Shown: in pieces, positions 32,772 through 41,700 of the stretch
Numbering within the stretch: the stretch's first letter is position 1
Layout: each line of letters begins with the position of its first letter
Source of the DNA: DATBRG01 sp036560445
Lineage (GTDB): Bacteria; Pseudomonadota; Gammaproteobacteria; Burkholderiales; Methylophilaceae
Direction of reading: 5' to 3'
NCBI GenBank assembly: GCA_036560445.1
Contig: DATBRG010000035.1
Location: 20,392 to 84,391 of the forward strand
Length of the DNA: 64,000 nucleotides
Made by a program: the position numbers and the translations under genes
The notes under the pieces: generated by a model
Seen by the model: the letters and a program-made list of their open reading frames with translations, nothing else
What the model was told of the DNA's origin: nothing
The model's database searches: none

Positions 32772-33731
32772 TTATTTATTCGATCCAGTCTCACCGGACA
32801 ATGTATGGTCTACCAGAGCCTGAGTGTAAATTGCCTCAATATCCGCCTTGGTCGGCTTGTGGTTCTGCCCACCGCGGCTACCAATCTTGATTGCCCCCAT
32901 CACCGATGCCAGGCGACCGCAGGTGGGCCAATCCCAGCCGCGCGCAATGCCATATAGCAAGCCCGCACGGTAAGCATCACCACAGCCAGTGGGGTCGACA
33001 ATCATTGAGGCTTCAACGCAAGGGATATCAAATCGTTGACCATCAGCATAGATGGCCGAACCCTTGGAGCCTAATGTAACTATCAGCGCCTTGACCTTGC
33101 TCGCCAGTGTTTGCAGGCTATGACCAGTTTTTTCCTGTAATAGTTGCGCTTCGTAATCGTTCACCGCCAGATAGTCAGCCATTTCGATGAATTGCATCAG
33201 CTCTTCACCGTTAAACATAGGCAAGCCCTGGCCAGGGTCGAACATGAATGGGATGCCGGCTTCAAAGCATTCACGTGCATGCTGGAACATTCCATCACGG
33301 CCATCCGGCGCAATGATTGCCAACGTGGCGTCTTTAGCGTCTTTTACGCTGTTCTGGTGTGACTCATTCATCGCGCCTGGGTGGAACGCAGTGATCTGGT
33401 TATCGTCCAGGTCGGTAGTAATGAACGCCTGCGCAGTGTAGCTGCTAGGGATGGTCTTGATATGGGTGCTGTCCAGGTTGTTACTGTTTAGCCAGCTGCT
33501 ATAGTTGCCGAAGTCCTCACCCACCGTAGCCATAATGAGTGGCTTGTCTTCGAGTAATTGCAGGTTATAGGCGATGTTGCCTGCAGTACCACCGAATTCG
33601 CGGCGCATCTCTGGCACGAGAAAAGCCACATTGAGGATGTGAATTTTTTCAGGCAGGATATGGTGTTTGAACTTATCCCTAAAAACCATAATAGTGTCAT
33701 ATGCCAGTGAGCCACAAATCAGAGTATGCAT
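32772..33731 (-). CDS. PfkB-family carbohydrate kinase (adenosine kinase-like)
   Basis: With the start at the ATG at 33731, the 319-residue protein begins MHTLICGSLAYDTIMVF, the pattern of adenosine kinase-like PfkB members, and has the nucleotide-binding end VDPTGCGDAYRAGLLYG, where the catalytic base Asp is in the GxGD turn. GGTAGNIAYNLQLL matches the sugar-binding N-terminus. The substrate could be adenosine or a related ribonucleoside. The open frame extends to 33824 but only by overlap with the divergent ligase gene. Confidence 0.88.
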   Translation of the reverse strand: MHTLICGSLAYDTIMVFRDKFKHHILPEKIHILNVAFLVPEMRREFGGTAGNIAYNLQLLEDKPLIMATVGEDFGNYSSWLNSNNLDSTHIKTIPSSYTAQAFITTDLDDNQITAFHPGAMNESHQNSVKDAKDATLAIIAPDGRDGMFQHARECFEAGIPFMFDPGQGLPMFNGEELMQFIEMADYLAVNDYEAQLLQEKTGHSLQTLASKVKALIVTLGSKGSAIYADGQRFDIPCVEASMIVDPTGCGDAYRAGLLYGIARGWDWPTCGRLASVMGAIKIGSRGGQNHKPTKADIEAIYTQALVDHTLSGETGSNK

Positions 33732-33816
33732 GGTTATTCTTTTGCGTTGAAAGCGCTCATTATCCTGAGCGTAAGCCTCACGGGCAAGCATTGAACCAAC
33801 TGCTGAGCTAATTAAT

Positions 33817-35469
33817 ATGAACAATCTTGCAGAGTTGTTACAGCAATGGAGCCACGAACCACATAGGGTGCTTTATCGGCAGTTTGTTGACGATCAATGG
33901 CGTGATTATGATGTGGCCACCCTGCTAAAGCTTGTGGCTCGCTGGCGCGCGGGTTATGTCGCAGCAGGCATGCTCGCGGGCGACCGTATCGCACTGTGTA
34001 TGAAGAATGGCGTGCAATGGGTTGTTGCCGATTTGGCTGCACACAGCGCTGGTTTGGTTGTGGTCCCACTTTATGTTGATGACAACGCAGAAAATATCGC
34101 TTGGTGCCTGCAAGATTCGGGCGCACGTTTGCTGGTTACCGACCACTTACGTTTTTTACCTGGCTTGCAAGAAAAGCTGGCCGATTTGCCGCAGATGGTT
34201 TTGGTACGGGGGGTTGCCAAAGAGCCAACTGTACATATGGATGAATGGCTACCTGATCAGGATTCTCAGTTTTCTATTGTCAATCAACCCGCAGATACGC
34301 TTGCCACGATTGTTTATACCTCCGGCACTACTGGGCGCTCCAAAGGAGTGATGCTGTCGCATTACAATATATTGACTAATATTGCAGGTATTGTTGATGC
34401 CTGCATTGTTTACGGTGATGACCGCCTGTTATCAGTACTGCCGATGTCGCATATGTTCGAACGGACGGCTGGCTATTATCTGCCTTTGAATGCAGGCGCC
34501 ATGGTGGTTTACTGCCGTGGAGTGAATGAGCTGGCCCAGGATCTTGTTGAACAGCAGCCAACCGCCATCATGGCAGTGCCACGGCTATTTCAGCGCATAT
34601 TGACCCGTATCGATGAGCGCTTGGCGCGGGCCCCCATTCAGCGCTGGATGTTCCAGTTGGCAGCGTGGGCAGGTTGGCGGCGATTCAACCAGCAGGGGCG
34701 TTTCTATGACCCGCTAATTCTTCATACTATTTATCCCAAAATCTCACGAACCTTGAAAGAGCGCCTGGGCGGGCACTTGCGCGTAGCGGTAATGGGTGGC
34801 GCCGCTCTGGATAAGCGCGTAGCTGAGGTATTTATCGGTCTCGGGTTAACCATGTTGCAAGGTTATGGCCTGACGGAAACTTCGCCTGTGATTTCAGTTA
34901 ACCGTTTTGAAAATAACAATCCTGCCTCTGTAGGGCCTCCCATGATTGGCGTGGAAATCAAGCTTAGCCCGGCTTCTGAGCTCATGGTACGAGGCTCGCT
35001 GGTGATGCAGGGGTACTGGAAAAACCCGACAGCAACGCAGTTGATTATTGATAGTGAAGGCTGGCTTAATACTGGGGATATTGTCGAAATCAAGGATAAC
35101 CGGATTTACATCCGTGGCCGTAGCAAGAACATTCTGGTGTTATCTAACGGCGAGAAAATCGCACCAGAGGATATCGAGAAAGCTTTGCTGCAAGATGCCA
35201 CCTTTGAGCAGGTGATGGTCATTGGCGAGGGTAGACCATACCTGGCGCTGGTTACAGTGAGCAAGGAAAAGGACGAGCAAGCGTTGCTACGTCATGCAAA
35301 CCAACTTATACGGCATTTGCCCCGCTATGCACGAATACGCCGGGTAATCGTGGCGCATGAGCCATGGACTGCGGAGAACGATATGTTGACGCCTACACTT
35401 AAATTGAAGCGTGATGCAGTTTACAAGCTTTATGAGCGGCAGATAGAGAAGATATATCGCAGTATTTGA
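33817..35469 (+). CDS. AMP-forming acyl-CoA synthetase (ANL family)
   Basis: This 550-residue enzyme activates a carboxylic acid to its acyl-adenylate and then acyl-CoA. The AMP motif is YTSGTTGRSKGVMLSHYNI, the second core motif YGLTETSPVISVNRF and the third GWLNTGDIVEIKDNRIYIRGR, with the catalytic lysine in a C-terminal KLKR stretch. It most resembles long-chain fatty acid CoA ligases. It diverges from the PfkB kinase with a very short intergenic space. Confidence 0.92.
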   Translation: MNNLAELLQQWSHEPHRVLYRQFVDDQWRDYDVATLLKLVARWRAGYVAAGMLAGDRIALCMKNGVQWVVADLAAHSAGLVVVPLYVDDNAENIAWCLQDSGARLLVTDHLRFLPGLQEKLADLPQMVLVRGVAKEPTVHMDEWLPDQDSQFSIVNQPADTLATIVYTSGTTGRSKGVMLSHYNILTNIAGIVDACIVYGDDRLLSVLPMSHMFERTAGYYLPLNAGAMVVYCRGVNELAQDLVEQQPTAIMAVPRLFQRILTRIDERLARAPIQRWMFQLAAWAGWRRFNQQGRFYDPLILHTIYPKISRTLKERLGGHLRVAVMGGAALDKRVAEVFIGLGLTMLQGYGLTETSPVISVNRFENNNPASVGPPMIGVEIKLSPASELMVRGSLVMQGYWKNPTATQLIIDSEGWLNTGDIVEIKDNRIYIRGRSKNILVLSNGEKIAPEDIEKALLQDATFEQVMVIGEGRPYLALVTVSKEKDEQALLRHANQLIRHLPRYARIRRVIVAHEPWTAENDMLTPTLKLKRDAVYKLYERQIEKIYRSI

Positions 35470-35478
35470 GTTGGAACA

Positions 35479-36042
35479 TTAGTTCTTGAGTGCCAGCTCG
35501 ATCAATATCTTGGCAGCTTTCTTTGCATATTTGATTGCGCCGGAGCCACGTTTCATTTGTTCCGCCTGCATTGAGCCCTCAATCAGAAGTGATAACTGCA
35601 AGGCGAGGCCGTCAGCATCTTTTACTCCGGCATCCAAGGCCAACCCGGCCAAGTAGCTCCTGAATTGTCGAGATTGTTCTGCTGATAAGCGATGTACAGG
35701 ATTTTCTTCATTGGGAAATTCGGCGGCAGCTGTAATAAATGCCATGCCACGAAAATCCGGCGCAGTTACCCACTCCTCAAGGAAGTCGAACAGCTTTTGT
35801 AATTTCTCGGATGGTTTTTTGGTGTTGCTAGCGAGTTTGTCAGATAACCAACTCTGAAAATCCTGGTGACCCTTCTGCAATACTTCTAGGATCAGGTCTT
35901 CCTTGGTGTGGAAATATTTGTATAAAGTCATTTTGGTCGTGCCAGCCACGGCTACGATGGTATCCACGCCGGTGGAGTTGATTCCACGGGTTTGGAATAG
36001 ATCGGAGGCCACATGCAGTATTTTTTCACGAAGGACTGACAT
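35479..36042 (-). CDS. TetR/AcrR family transcriptional regulator
   Basis: The 187-residue regulator has an N-terminal HTH (REKILHVASDLFQTRGINSTGVDTIVAVAGTTKMTLYKYFHTKEDLI) and a ligand domain (LQKLFDFLEEWVTAP to AKKAAKILIELAL). It is divergent from an MxaD-like gene whose promoter carries the palindrome TATACAGGTCTGTATA. Its ligand domain resembles the N-terminal half of the protein at 36893 (see there), so the two may be products of one duplication. The ligand is unknown. Confidence 0.92.
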   Translation of the reverse strand: MSVLREKILHVASDLFQTRGINSTGVDTIVAVAGTTKMTLYKYFHTKEDLILEVLQKGHQDFQSWLSDKLASNTKKPSEKLQKLFDFLEEWVTAPDFRGMAFITAAAEFPNEENPVHRLSAEQSRQFRSYLAGLALDAGVKDADGLALQLSLLIEGSMQAEQMKRGSGAIKYAKKAAKILIELALKN

Positions 36043-36236
36043 GATTAATTTAGCTCAAATTTTATAAAATGAATCCCTACTTTAGCATCAAACAGTAATC
36101 GCCGCTATATTTACAGGTAAGTAATATATGCTGCTGTTCTCACGAGATCTATTCTCAATTTTTATCATAAACCCCTTGTTTGAAACAGAGTTATTTTTTT
36201 ATATACCCTTTACATAATAAATATTAATGTATAAAG

Positions 36237-36252
36237 TATACAGGTCTGTATA
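36237..36252. promoter_or_regulatory. Candidate TetR operator
   Basis: TATACAGGTCTGTATA has perfect seven-base arms around GT. It lies 41 bases before the MxaD-like start and beside a weak promoter (TTTACA at 36209, TAAAGT at 36232). It is a good fit for binding by the divergent TetR protein, which is inferred. Confidence 0.6.
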
Positions 36253-36293
36253 TACAATATATACGGTTAATTAAACAAAATTAAGGAAATTTT

Positions 36294-36824
36294 ATGAAAA
36301 AGTCACTATCTCTAGTTGCGCTGCTGGCAATGGCGTTTTCTGTAAATGTGTTCGCTGCCCCGGCTAAGACGTTATCGGTTAAGGAGAGTGTTGAGTTAAA
36401 TGCCCCTGCGGATGTGGTTTGGGCGAAAGTGAATAACTTCGGCGATTTGGGCGCATGGCATCCTGCCGTTGCCAAGACCGAGATCACTGCAGGAACCAAC
36501 AATGAAAAGGGCGCTGTTCGCGTTCTGACTTTACAAGATGGCGGCAAGATTACTGAAAAGTTGCGCGCATACAACGGCAAGAAAATGTCATATGAGTATG
36601 AAATCGTTGAGGGGGTGCTTCCTGTCAGTCACTATGTTTCTACTATTACCGTGAAGGCTGATGGTAAAGATAAGAGCGTTGTAGTGTGGGTAGGTCATTT
36701 CAAGCGCAAGGATACTGCAGCTACTCCAGCAGCAGGTCAGGATGACGAAACCGCGGTTAAAACAATTACTGGTGTATACAAAGGTGGCTTGGATAACCTG
36801 AAGAAGCTCGTAGAAGCAAAATAA
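36294..36824 (+). CDS. Periplasmic SRPBCC protein, MxaD-like
   Basis: The 176-residue protein has a signal peptide (MKKSLSLVALLAMAFSVNVFA) and a START/SRPBCC domain: VKESVELNAPADVVWAKVNNF, AWHPAVAKTEI, MSYEYEIVEGVLPVSHYVST and VWVGHFKRKD. The MxaD family of methylotrophs has this arrangement and assists methanol dehydrogenase-cytochrome cL interaction; here no methanol-dehydrogenase genes are nearby, so the assignment is by resemblance. AAGGAAA precedes the ATG. A strong terminator follows. Confidence 0.82.
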   Translation: MKKSLSLVALLAMAFSVNVFAAPAKTLSVKESVELNAPADVVWAKVNNFGDLGAWHPAVAKTEITAGTNNEKGAVRVLTLQDGGKITEKLRAYNGKKMSYEYEIVEGVLPVSHYVSTITVKADGKDKSVVVWVGHFKRKDTAATPAAGQDDETAVKTITGVYKGGLDNLKKLVEAK

Positions 36825-36841
36825 CTAATCAGTACCTGTAC

Positions 36842-36875
36842 AAACAACAAGGGCGCCTCGGCGCCCTTGTTGTTT
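36842..36875. terminator. Bidirectional terminator palindrome
   Basis: AAACAACAAGGGCGCC (36842-36857) is perfectly complementary to GGCGCCCTTGTTGTTT (36860-36875) with TC between. It separates the MxaD-like gene from the convergent gene ending at 36893. Confidence 0.85.
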
Positions 36876-36892
36876 AATGAATTGTCTAGAAC

Positions 36893-37642
36893 TCAGCCTG
36901 TAGAGTTCTTCATCAGCATCGGGGTATAGTTGCAACGTACCTTCTGCATCAGTTTGTTTGCCAAGGCCTGATCTTCAACCTTGTCAGAGACTTGCCCCCC
37001 AACTACATCGTGCATGTAAACCGTTTGTTGCGATTCTGGAATCATCAGTGCCTCGGGATACTGGCAAACACCGGTACGCATTTGTTCAATGGTTGAGAGC
37101 ATGGCGGCGGTTTGCATTGGGCTGGCTATATTCGACTCGGCGCTAATGGTGTTGTTAACTACACGCGTATTCGGGCTAATGTTGGCGTCTGGGGTTTTCG
37201 TTACGCCGAGCAATAATAAGCTGCTTATGCTGGTAATCAAGAATACGCTAGCAGCCATAGCGTAGGCTGAACGTTTACTAATAGAGTGGTCTTTCTCGGT
37301 CTGTGCCTTTATCAGTGCCTGGGCAACTTGTCGTGCATGCTTGCTGGCAGAGCAACCGGGAGAGTGCAATTCTTGTTGCAACATACTGGTTGTCATGAAA
37401 TACAGCTGCTGTGCCAGCGCCTCGGGGTCCTGTGCTCCACTAGCGATAGCCTGTGCCGTGAGATATTCCAGCAACGCTTGCGGCTGCTCAATATCCATTT
37501 GAGAATGGCTGAGTTGATCGCGCATGTGGGGCGCATCTAGCCAGTCGCCCAAAATATCAAACATGGCAAGCAGGCGTTCACGCGGCGTGAGCCCTGTTTT
37601 TTTTATCATGCCCAGAAACCAGGCTGAATTAAGAATATCCAT
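36893..37642 (-). CDS. Membrane protein with an HTH-less TetR-like ligand domain
   Basis: The 249-residue protein has three parts. Residues 1-112 resemble a TetR ligand domain without its HTH: ERLLAMFDILGDWLDAP and LTAQAIASGAQDPEALAQQL align with LQKLFDFLEEWVTAP and LAGLALDAGVKDADGLALQL of the regulator at 35479. A single membrane helix lies at about 126-147. The rest, with two cysteines (GVCQYP, KVRCNY), would be periplasmic. Basic residues before the helix put the TetR-like part in the cytoplasm. There is no room upstream for a lost HTH: the hemJ stop is 13 bases away. Function is unknown; the domain match is by eye. Confidence 0.62.
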   Translation of the reverse strand: MDILNSAWFLGMIKKTGLTPRERLLAMFDILGDWLDAPHMRDQLSHSQMDIEQPQALLEYLTAQAIASGAQDPEALAQQLYFMTTSMLQQELHSPGCSASKHARQVAQALIKAQTEKDHSISKRSAYAMAASVFLITSISSLLLLGVTKTPDANISPNTRVVNNTISAESNIASPMQTAAMLSTIEQMRTGVCQYPEALMIPESQQTVYMHDVVGGQVSDKVEDQALANKLMQKVRCNYTPMLMKNSTG

Positions 37643-37655
37643 TATTTATCTGCAC

Positions 37656-38069
37656 TTAGAACGGTTTTAACTCAACTAGAAGTATAACCCCAATCAGGAA
37701 AAACACAGGGATTTCATTAAACCAGCGATAGTAAACATGGCTCCGAGTATTGCGGTCGTGTTTAAAATCGAGCAACAGTTTGCCGCAGTAAATATGGTAA
37801 ATCACCAGCACGGCTACCAGTGCCAGCTTGGCGTGCAGCCAGCCTCCTGTGATACCGTATCCAAGCCACAACCAAACTCCTAAAGCGATAGTCAGTACGG
37901 CACCGGGAGTCATGATGCCGAAGTAAAGTTTACGCTCCATGACTTTAAAGCGCGCGATGCTGGGCGCGTCGTCAGACATGGCGTGATAGACAAACAGGCG
38001 TGGCAGATAGAACAAGCCGGCAAACCAGGTCACCATGAAGATGATATGCCAGGCTTTGACCCACAGCAT
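37656..38069 (-). CDS. hemJ: Protoporphyrinogen oxidase HemJ (CopD family)
   Basis: The 137-residue protein has four membrane helices and is a close match to HemJ: AWHIIFMVTWFAGLFYLPRLFVYH at the N-terminus, YFGIMTPGAVLTIALG, and GGWLHAKLALVAVLVIYH. HemJ oxidises protoporphyrinogen IX in heme synthesis of many bacteria lacking HemG or HemY; two histidines bind heme. It starts one base into the end of the upstream thioredoxin gene (TGATG), so the two are translationally coupled. Confidence 0.93.
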   Translation of the reverse strand: MLWVKAWHIIFMVTWFAGLFYLPRLFVYHAMSDDAPSIARFKVMERKLYFGIMTPGAVLTIALGVWLWLGYGITGGWLHAKLALVAVLVIYHIYCGKLLLDFKHDRNTRSHVYYRWFNEIPVFFLIGVILLVELKPF

Positions 38070-38602
38070 CAGCTGAGTTTTCCGGCGTTAGCTGGTTTGC
38101 CCAGCTGCTTGTCTAGTAATTCGCGCAGTGAAGCAAAGTCCATTTCGCCGATCACCTTGCGAACTATTTTCCCCTGTTTATCGACGATGTAAGTCGTTGG
38201 GGTCAAGGCCACTTCATCAAACTTCTCCGCCATCTCTCCAAGACCGTCATGCATTACTGGGAATGGCAGTGCATTCTTTTGTGTGTAATTCAGTACCTGG
38301 CTGGGTGGGTCATAAGACATAGCAACGGCCACCAGTTCAAAACCTTCTTTATGGTACTGGTTATAGGTTTCAATTAACTTCGGCATCTCGGCGATACAGC
38401 CGGGACAATCTGTCGCCCAGAAGTTGACCAGCACCATCTTGCCCTTGAGGCTGGACATGGCAATTTTCTTGCCTTCAATGGTAGTAAATGTCACGTCTGG
38501 TGCAGGTGTTTTCCTCGTCAATGAAAAGCCAAGAAAAGCCAACAAAGCGAGAATGACGATGGGAATAATAAATTTGCGAATGCTAATAAAATTTTGTTTC
38601 AT
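38069..38602 (-). CDS. TlpA-like thioredoxin, membrane anchored
   Basis: The 177-residue protein has an N-terminal anchor (FIIPIVILALLAFLGFSLT) and a thioredoxin fold of the TlpA/ResA group with catalytic WATDCPGCIAEMPK and a cis-proline segment ALTPTTYIVDKQGKIVRK. It acts in the periplasm, probably in cytochrome c or oxidase copper-site maturation. Its coupling to hemJ is common in betaproteobacteria. The ATG is at 38602. Confidence 0.92.
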   Translation of the reverse strand: MKQNFISIRKFIIPIVILALLAFLGFSLTRKTPAPDVTFTTIEGKKIAMSSLKGKMVLVNFWATDCPGCIAEMPKLIETYNQYHKEGFELVAVAMSYDPPSQVLNYTQKNALPFPVMHDGLGEMAEKFDEVALTPTTYIVDKQGKIVRKVIGEMDFASLRELLDKQLGKPANAGKLS

Positions 38603-38738
38603 GACAATGCTTAATAATCCTTATCTTTACTAATTGTGGTGTTTTTTCCTGATTTTGTCATTAACGATCAAGCTTTATCCTGCTCTTTCAGCTTTGGGCG
38701 ACATGATATAATCACCCCTTTGGCTACCGTCAAACCTC

Positions 38739-41700
38739 ATGACTGCACGTTTACGCGAAATACCCTATAACTACACATCATTCTCTGACCGTGAAATCGT
38801 CATTCGATTCCTCGGTGAAGAAATCTGGAATGTCCTCAACGAACTCCGTGATGAACGCAAGACTGGTCGTTCCGCACGTATGCTGTTCGAAGTGCTGGGC
38901 GATTTATGGGTAGTTTCTCGTAACCCTTATCTGCAGGATGACCTGCTTGCTAACAAAAAACGCCGCAAAGCGCTGATAGACGCGCTACACCACCGCATCA
39001 AAGCGATTGATGAGCGTGGCAATGGTAATGCCAAGGTGCTCAAGCTGATTATTGCAGCGCGTCAGGCAGTAACAACGTTCGAGAATGATTTTCGGCAGAC
39101 AGAGAACCTGCGCAAAAAAGCATTGGCGAAACTTGGCCGTATCACGCGCAAAGATAATATCCAGTTTGACGGCTTGGCCCGCGTTTCACACGTGACCGAT
39201 GCTACTGACTGGCGCGTCGAATATCCATTCGTGGTCATCAATCCTGATACCGAGGAAGAGATTGCCGCTATTGTTAAGGCCTGCATTGAGTTAGGGCTTA
39301 CTATCATTCCGCGCGGCGGAGGTACAGGCTATACCGGCGGCGCTGTGCCGCTGACTAAGCTTTCAGCCGTTATCAATACCGAGAAACTTGATACTCTGGG
39401 CCGTGTGGAAATGAGCACCTTGCCTGGCGTTGGCCGGCAAGTCGCTACTATTCGCTGCGGTGCCGGCGTAGTGACGCGCCGCGCCATGGAGGCTGCTACA
39501 GAAGCCGGTCTCGAATTCGCCTGCGACCCAACCTCAGCGGATGCATCATGCATAGGCGGTAATGTTGCCATGAATGCCGGCGGCAAGAAGGCTGTGTTGT
39601 GGGGTACGGCGCTGGATAATCTGGCCTCATGGCGCATGGTGACGCCGGATGCGACATGGATGGAAATTGAGCGCCTCGATCACAACCTTGGCAAGATTCA
39701 TGATGCCGAAATCGTTCGTTTCAAGATCAGCCGTTACGATGCTGACGGCAAAACGCTGCAAGCTGAGCCGGAAATTCTGGAAATCCCTGGCCCCAGTTTC
39801 CGCAAGGTTGGTCTGGGTAAGGATGTTACTGATAAATTTCTTTCTGGTCTGCCTGGCATCCAGAAAGAAGGCTGCGACGGCCTGATCACTTCGGCCACCT
39901 TCATTCTGCATCGCATGCCAAAACATGTGCGTACCGTATGCCTGGAGTTCTTTGGCAATGTAGCGCTGGCGGTGCCGGCGATTGTCGAGATCAAGGATTA
40001 TCTGGATGCGACGGAATCCACCTTGCTGGCGGGCCTCGAGCATATGGATGAACGCTACATCAAGGCGGTTGGCTATGCTACCAAGGCCAGCCGAGCCGAG
40101 CGGCCAAAGATGGTGCTCATCGCTGATATTGCCAGTGATGATGAAAATGCCGTGGGTGAGGCTGCCTCAAATATCGTGCGCCTTGCTAATGCACGTGGTG
40201 GCGAGGGCTTCATTGCCGTCTCTGCCGAAACCCGCAAGAAATTCTGGCTTGACCGCGCGCGTACGGCTGCCATCGCCAAACACACAAACGCTTTCAAGAT
40301 CAATGAAGACGTAGTAATCCCATTGCCACGCCTGGGTGATTATTCAGATGGTATTGAGCACATCAATATCGAGCTCTCCATCAATAATAAGCTCAAGTTG
40401 CTGGATACGTTGCAGGAGTTCATCTCAGGCGACCTGCCGCTCAATGAAGACGAAGACACCAAGGCTGACCCTGAGCGGCTGGAGGCCAAGCGTGTGCAAT
40501 CGCTGGGGTTGTTGCAGCAGCTACGTGAACGCTGGACGACGATACTAAATAATCTACATGCGCCAGTTTCAATCCTTGGCGAGGCCGATGCCAAGCTCTA
40601 CGGTCACTATGAAAATATCTTCCGTGCTGTGCAATCTTATGATTTGCGAGTGTCGTGGAAGCGTGAGCTGAAAAAGCCTCTACATGAGATTTTCACTGGT
40701 CGCGAATACCAGAAGATCCTGGAAAAATGCGACGAGCTGCAAAAGAAGGTACTCAAGAGCCGCGTATTTATTGCCTTGCACATGCATGCGGGTGACGGCA
40801 ACGTGCATACCAATATTCCAGTTAATTCCGACGATTACGGCATGATGCAGCAAGCCCATGCGGCCGTGGCGCGTGTGATGGCGTTGGCCAAGAACCTGGA
40901 TGGTGTGATTTCTGGTGAGCATGGCATCGGTATTACCAAGATGGAGTTTCTTGATGAGAAAACCATTGCCACCTTTGCTGCTTACAAGCATAAGGTAGAC
41001 CCTGAAGGCCGCTTTAACAAAGGTAAGCTCATGGCCGGTTCCGGCCTTGATAGCGCCTACACGCCCTCGTTTTCGTTGCTGGAAGCCGAGTCCATTATCA
41101 TGGAGCAGTCTGCCATTGGTGAGATTGCCGATTCCATCAGCGATTGCCTGCGTTGCGGCAAATGCAAGCCGGTTTGCACCACGCATGTACCACGGGCAAA
41201 CCTGCTTTATAGCCCGCGTAATAAGATACTGGGCACTTCGCTGCTGATTGAGGCCTTCTTGTACGAAGAGCAGACGCGCCGCGGCATCTCGCTTAAGCAC
41301 TTTGACGAGTTCAACGATGTGGCTGACCATTGTACGGTTTGCCACAAGTGCCTGAACCCGTGCCCGGTAGATATCGATTTCGGTGACGTGTCGATTGCCA
41401 TGCGTAACTTCCTGCGCGAGCAGGGCAAAAAACACTTCAATCCAGGCACTGCGCTGGCTATGACTTTCCTGAATATCAAAGACCCGGCCACCATCAAGCT
41501 CATGCGTACTTTCATGGTGGGTTTCGGCTACCGTGCACAGAATCTTGCACACAGTATTGCCAGAAAACTTGGTTTGCTGAGTGCCTTTAAGAAACGGCCA
41601 CCCGCAACGCTAGGCAAGCCGGAAATCAAGGCGCAGGTCATCCACTTCTTGAACCGGCCGATGCCTAAGGCCATGCCAACTAAGACTTCGCGTGCCTTGC

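Noticed and set aside
36294..36824. True methanol-dehydrogenase accessory gene mxaD
   Set aside because: The fold and signal peptide fit, but no mxa or xox genes are nearby, so I call it MxaD-like only.
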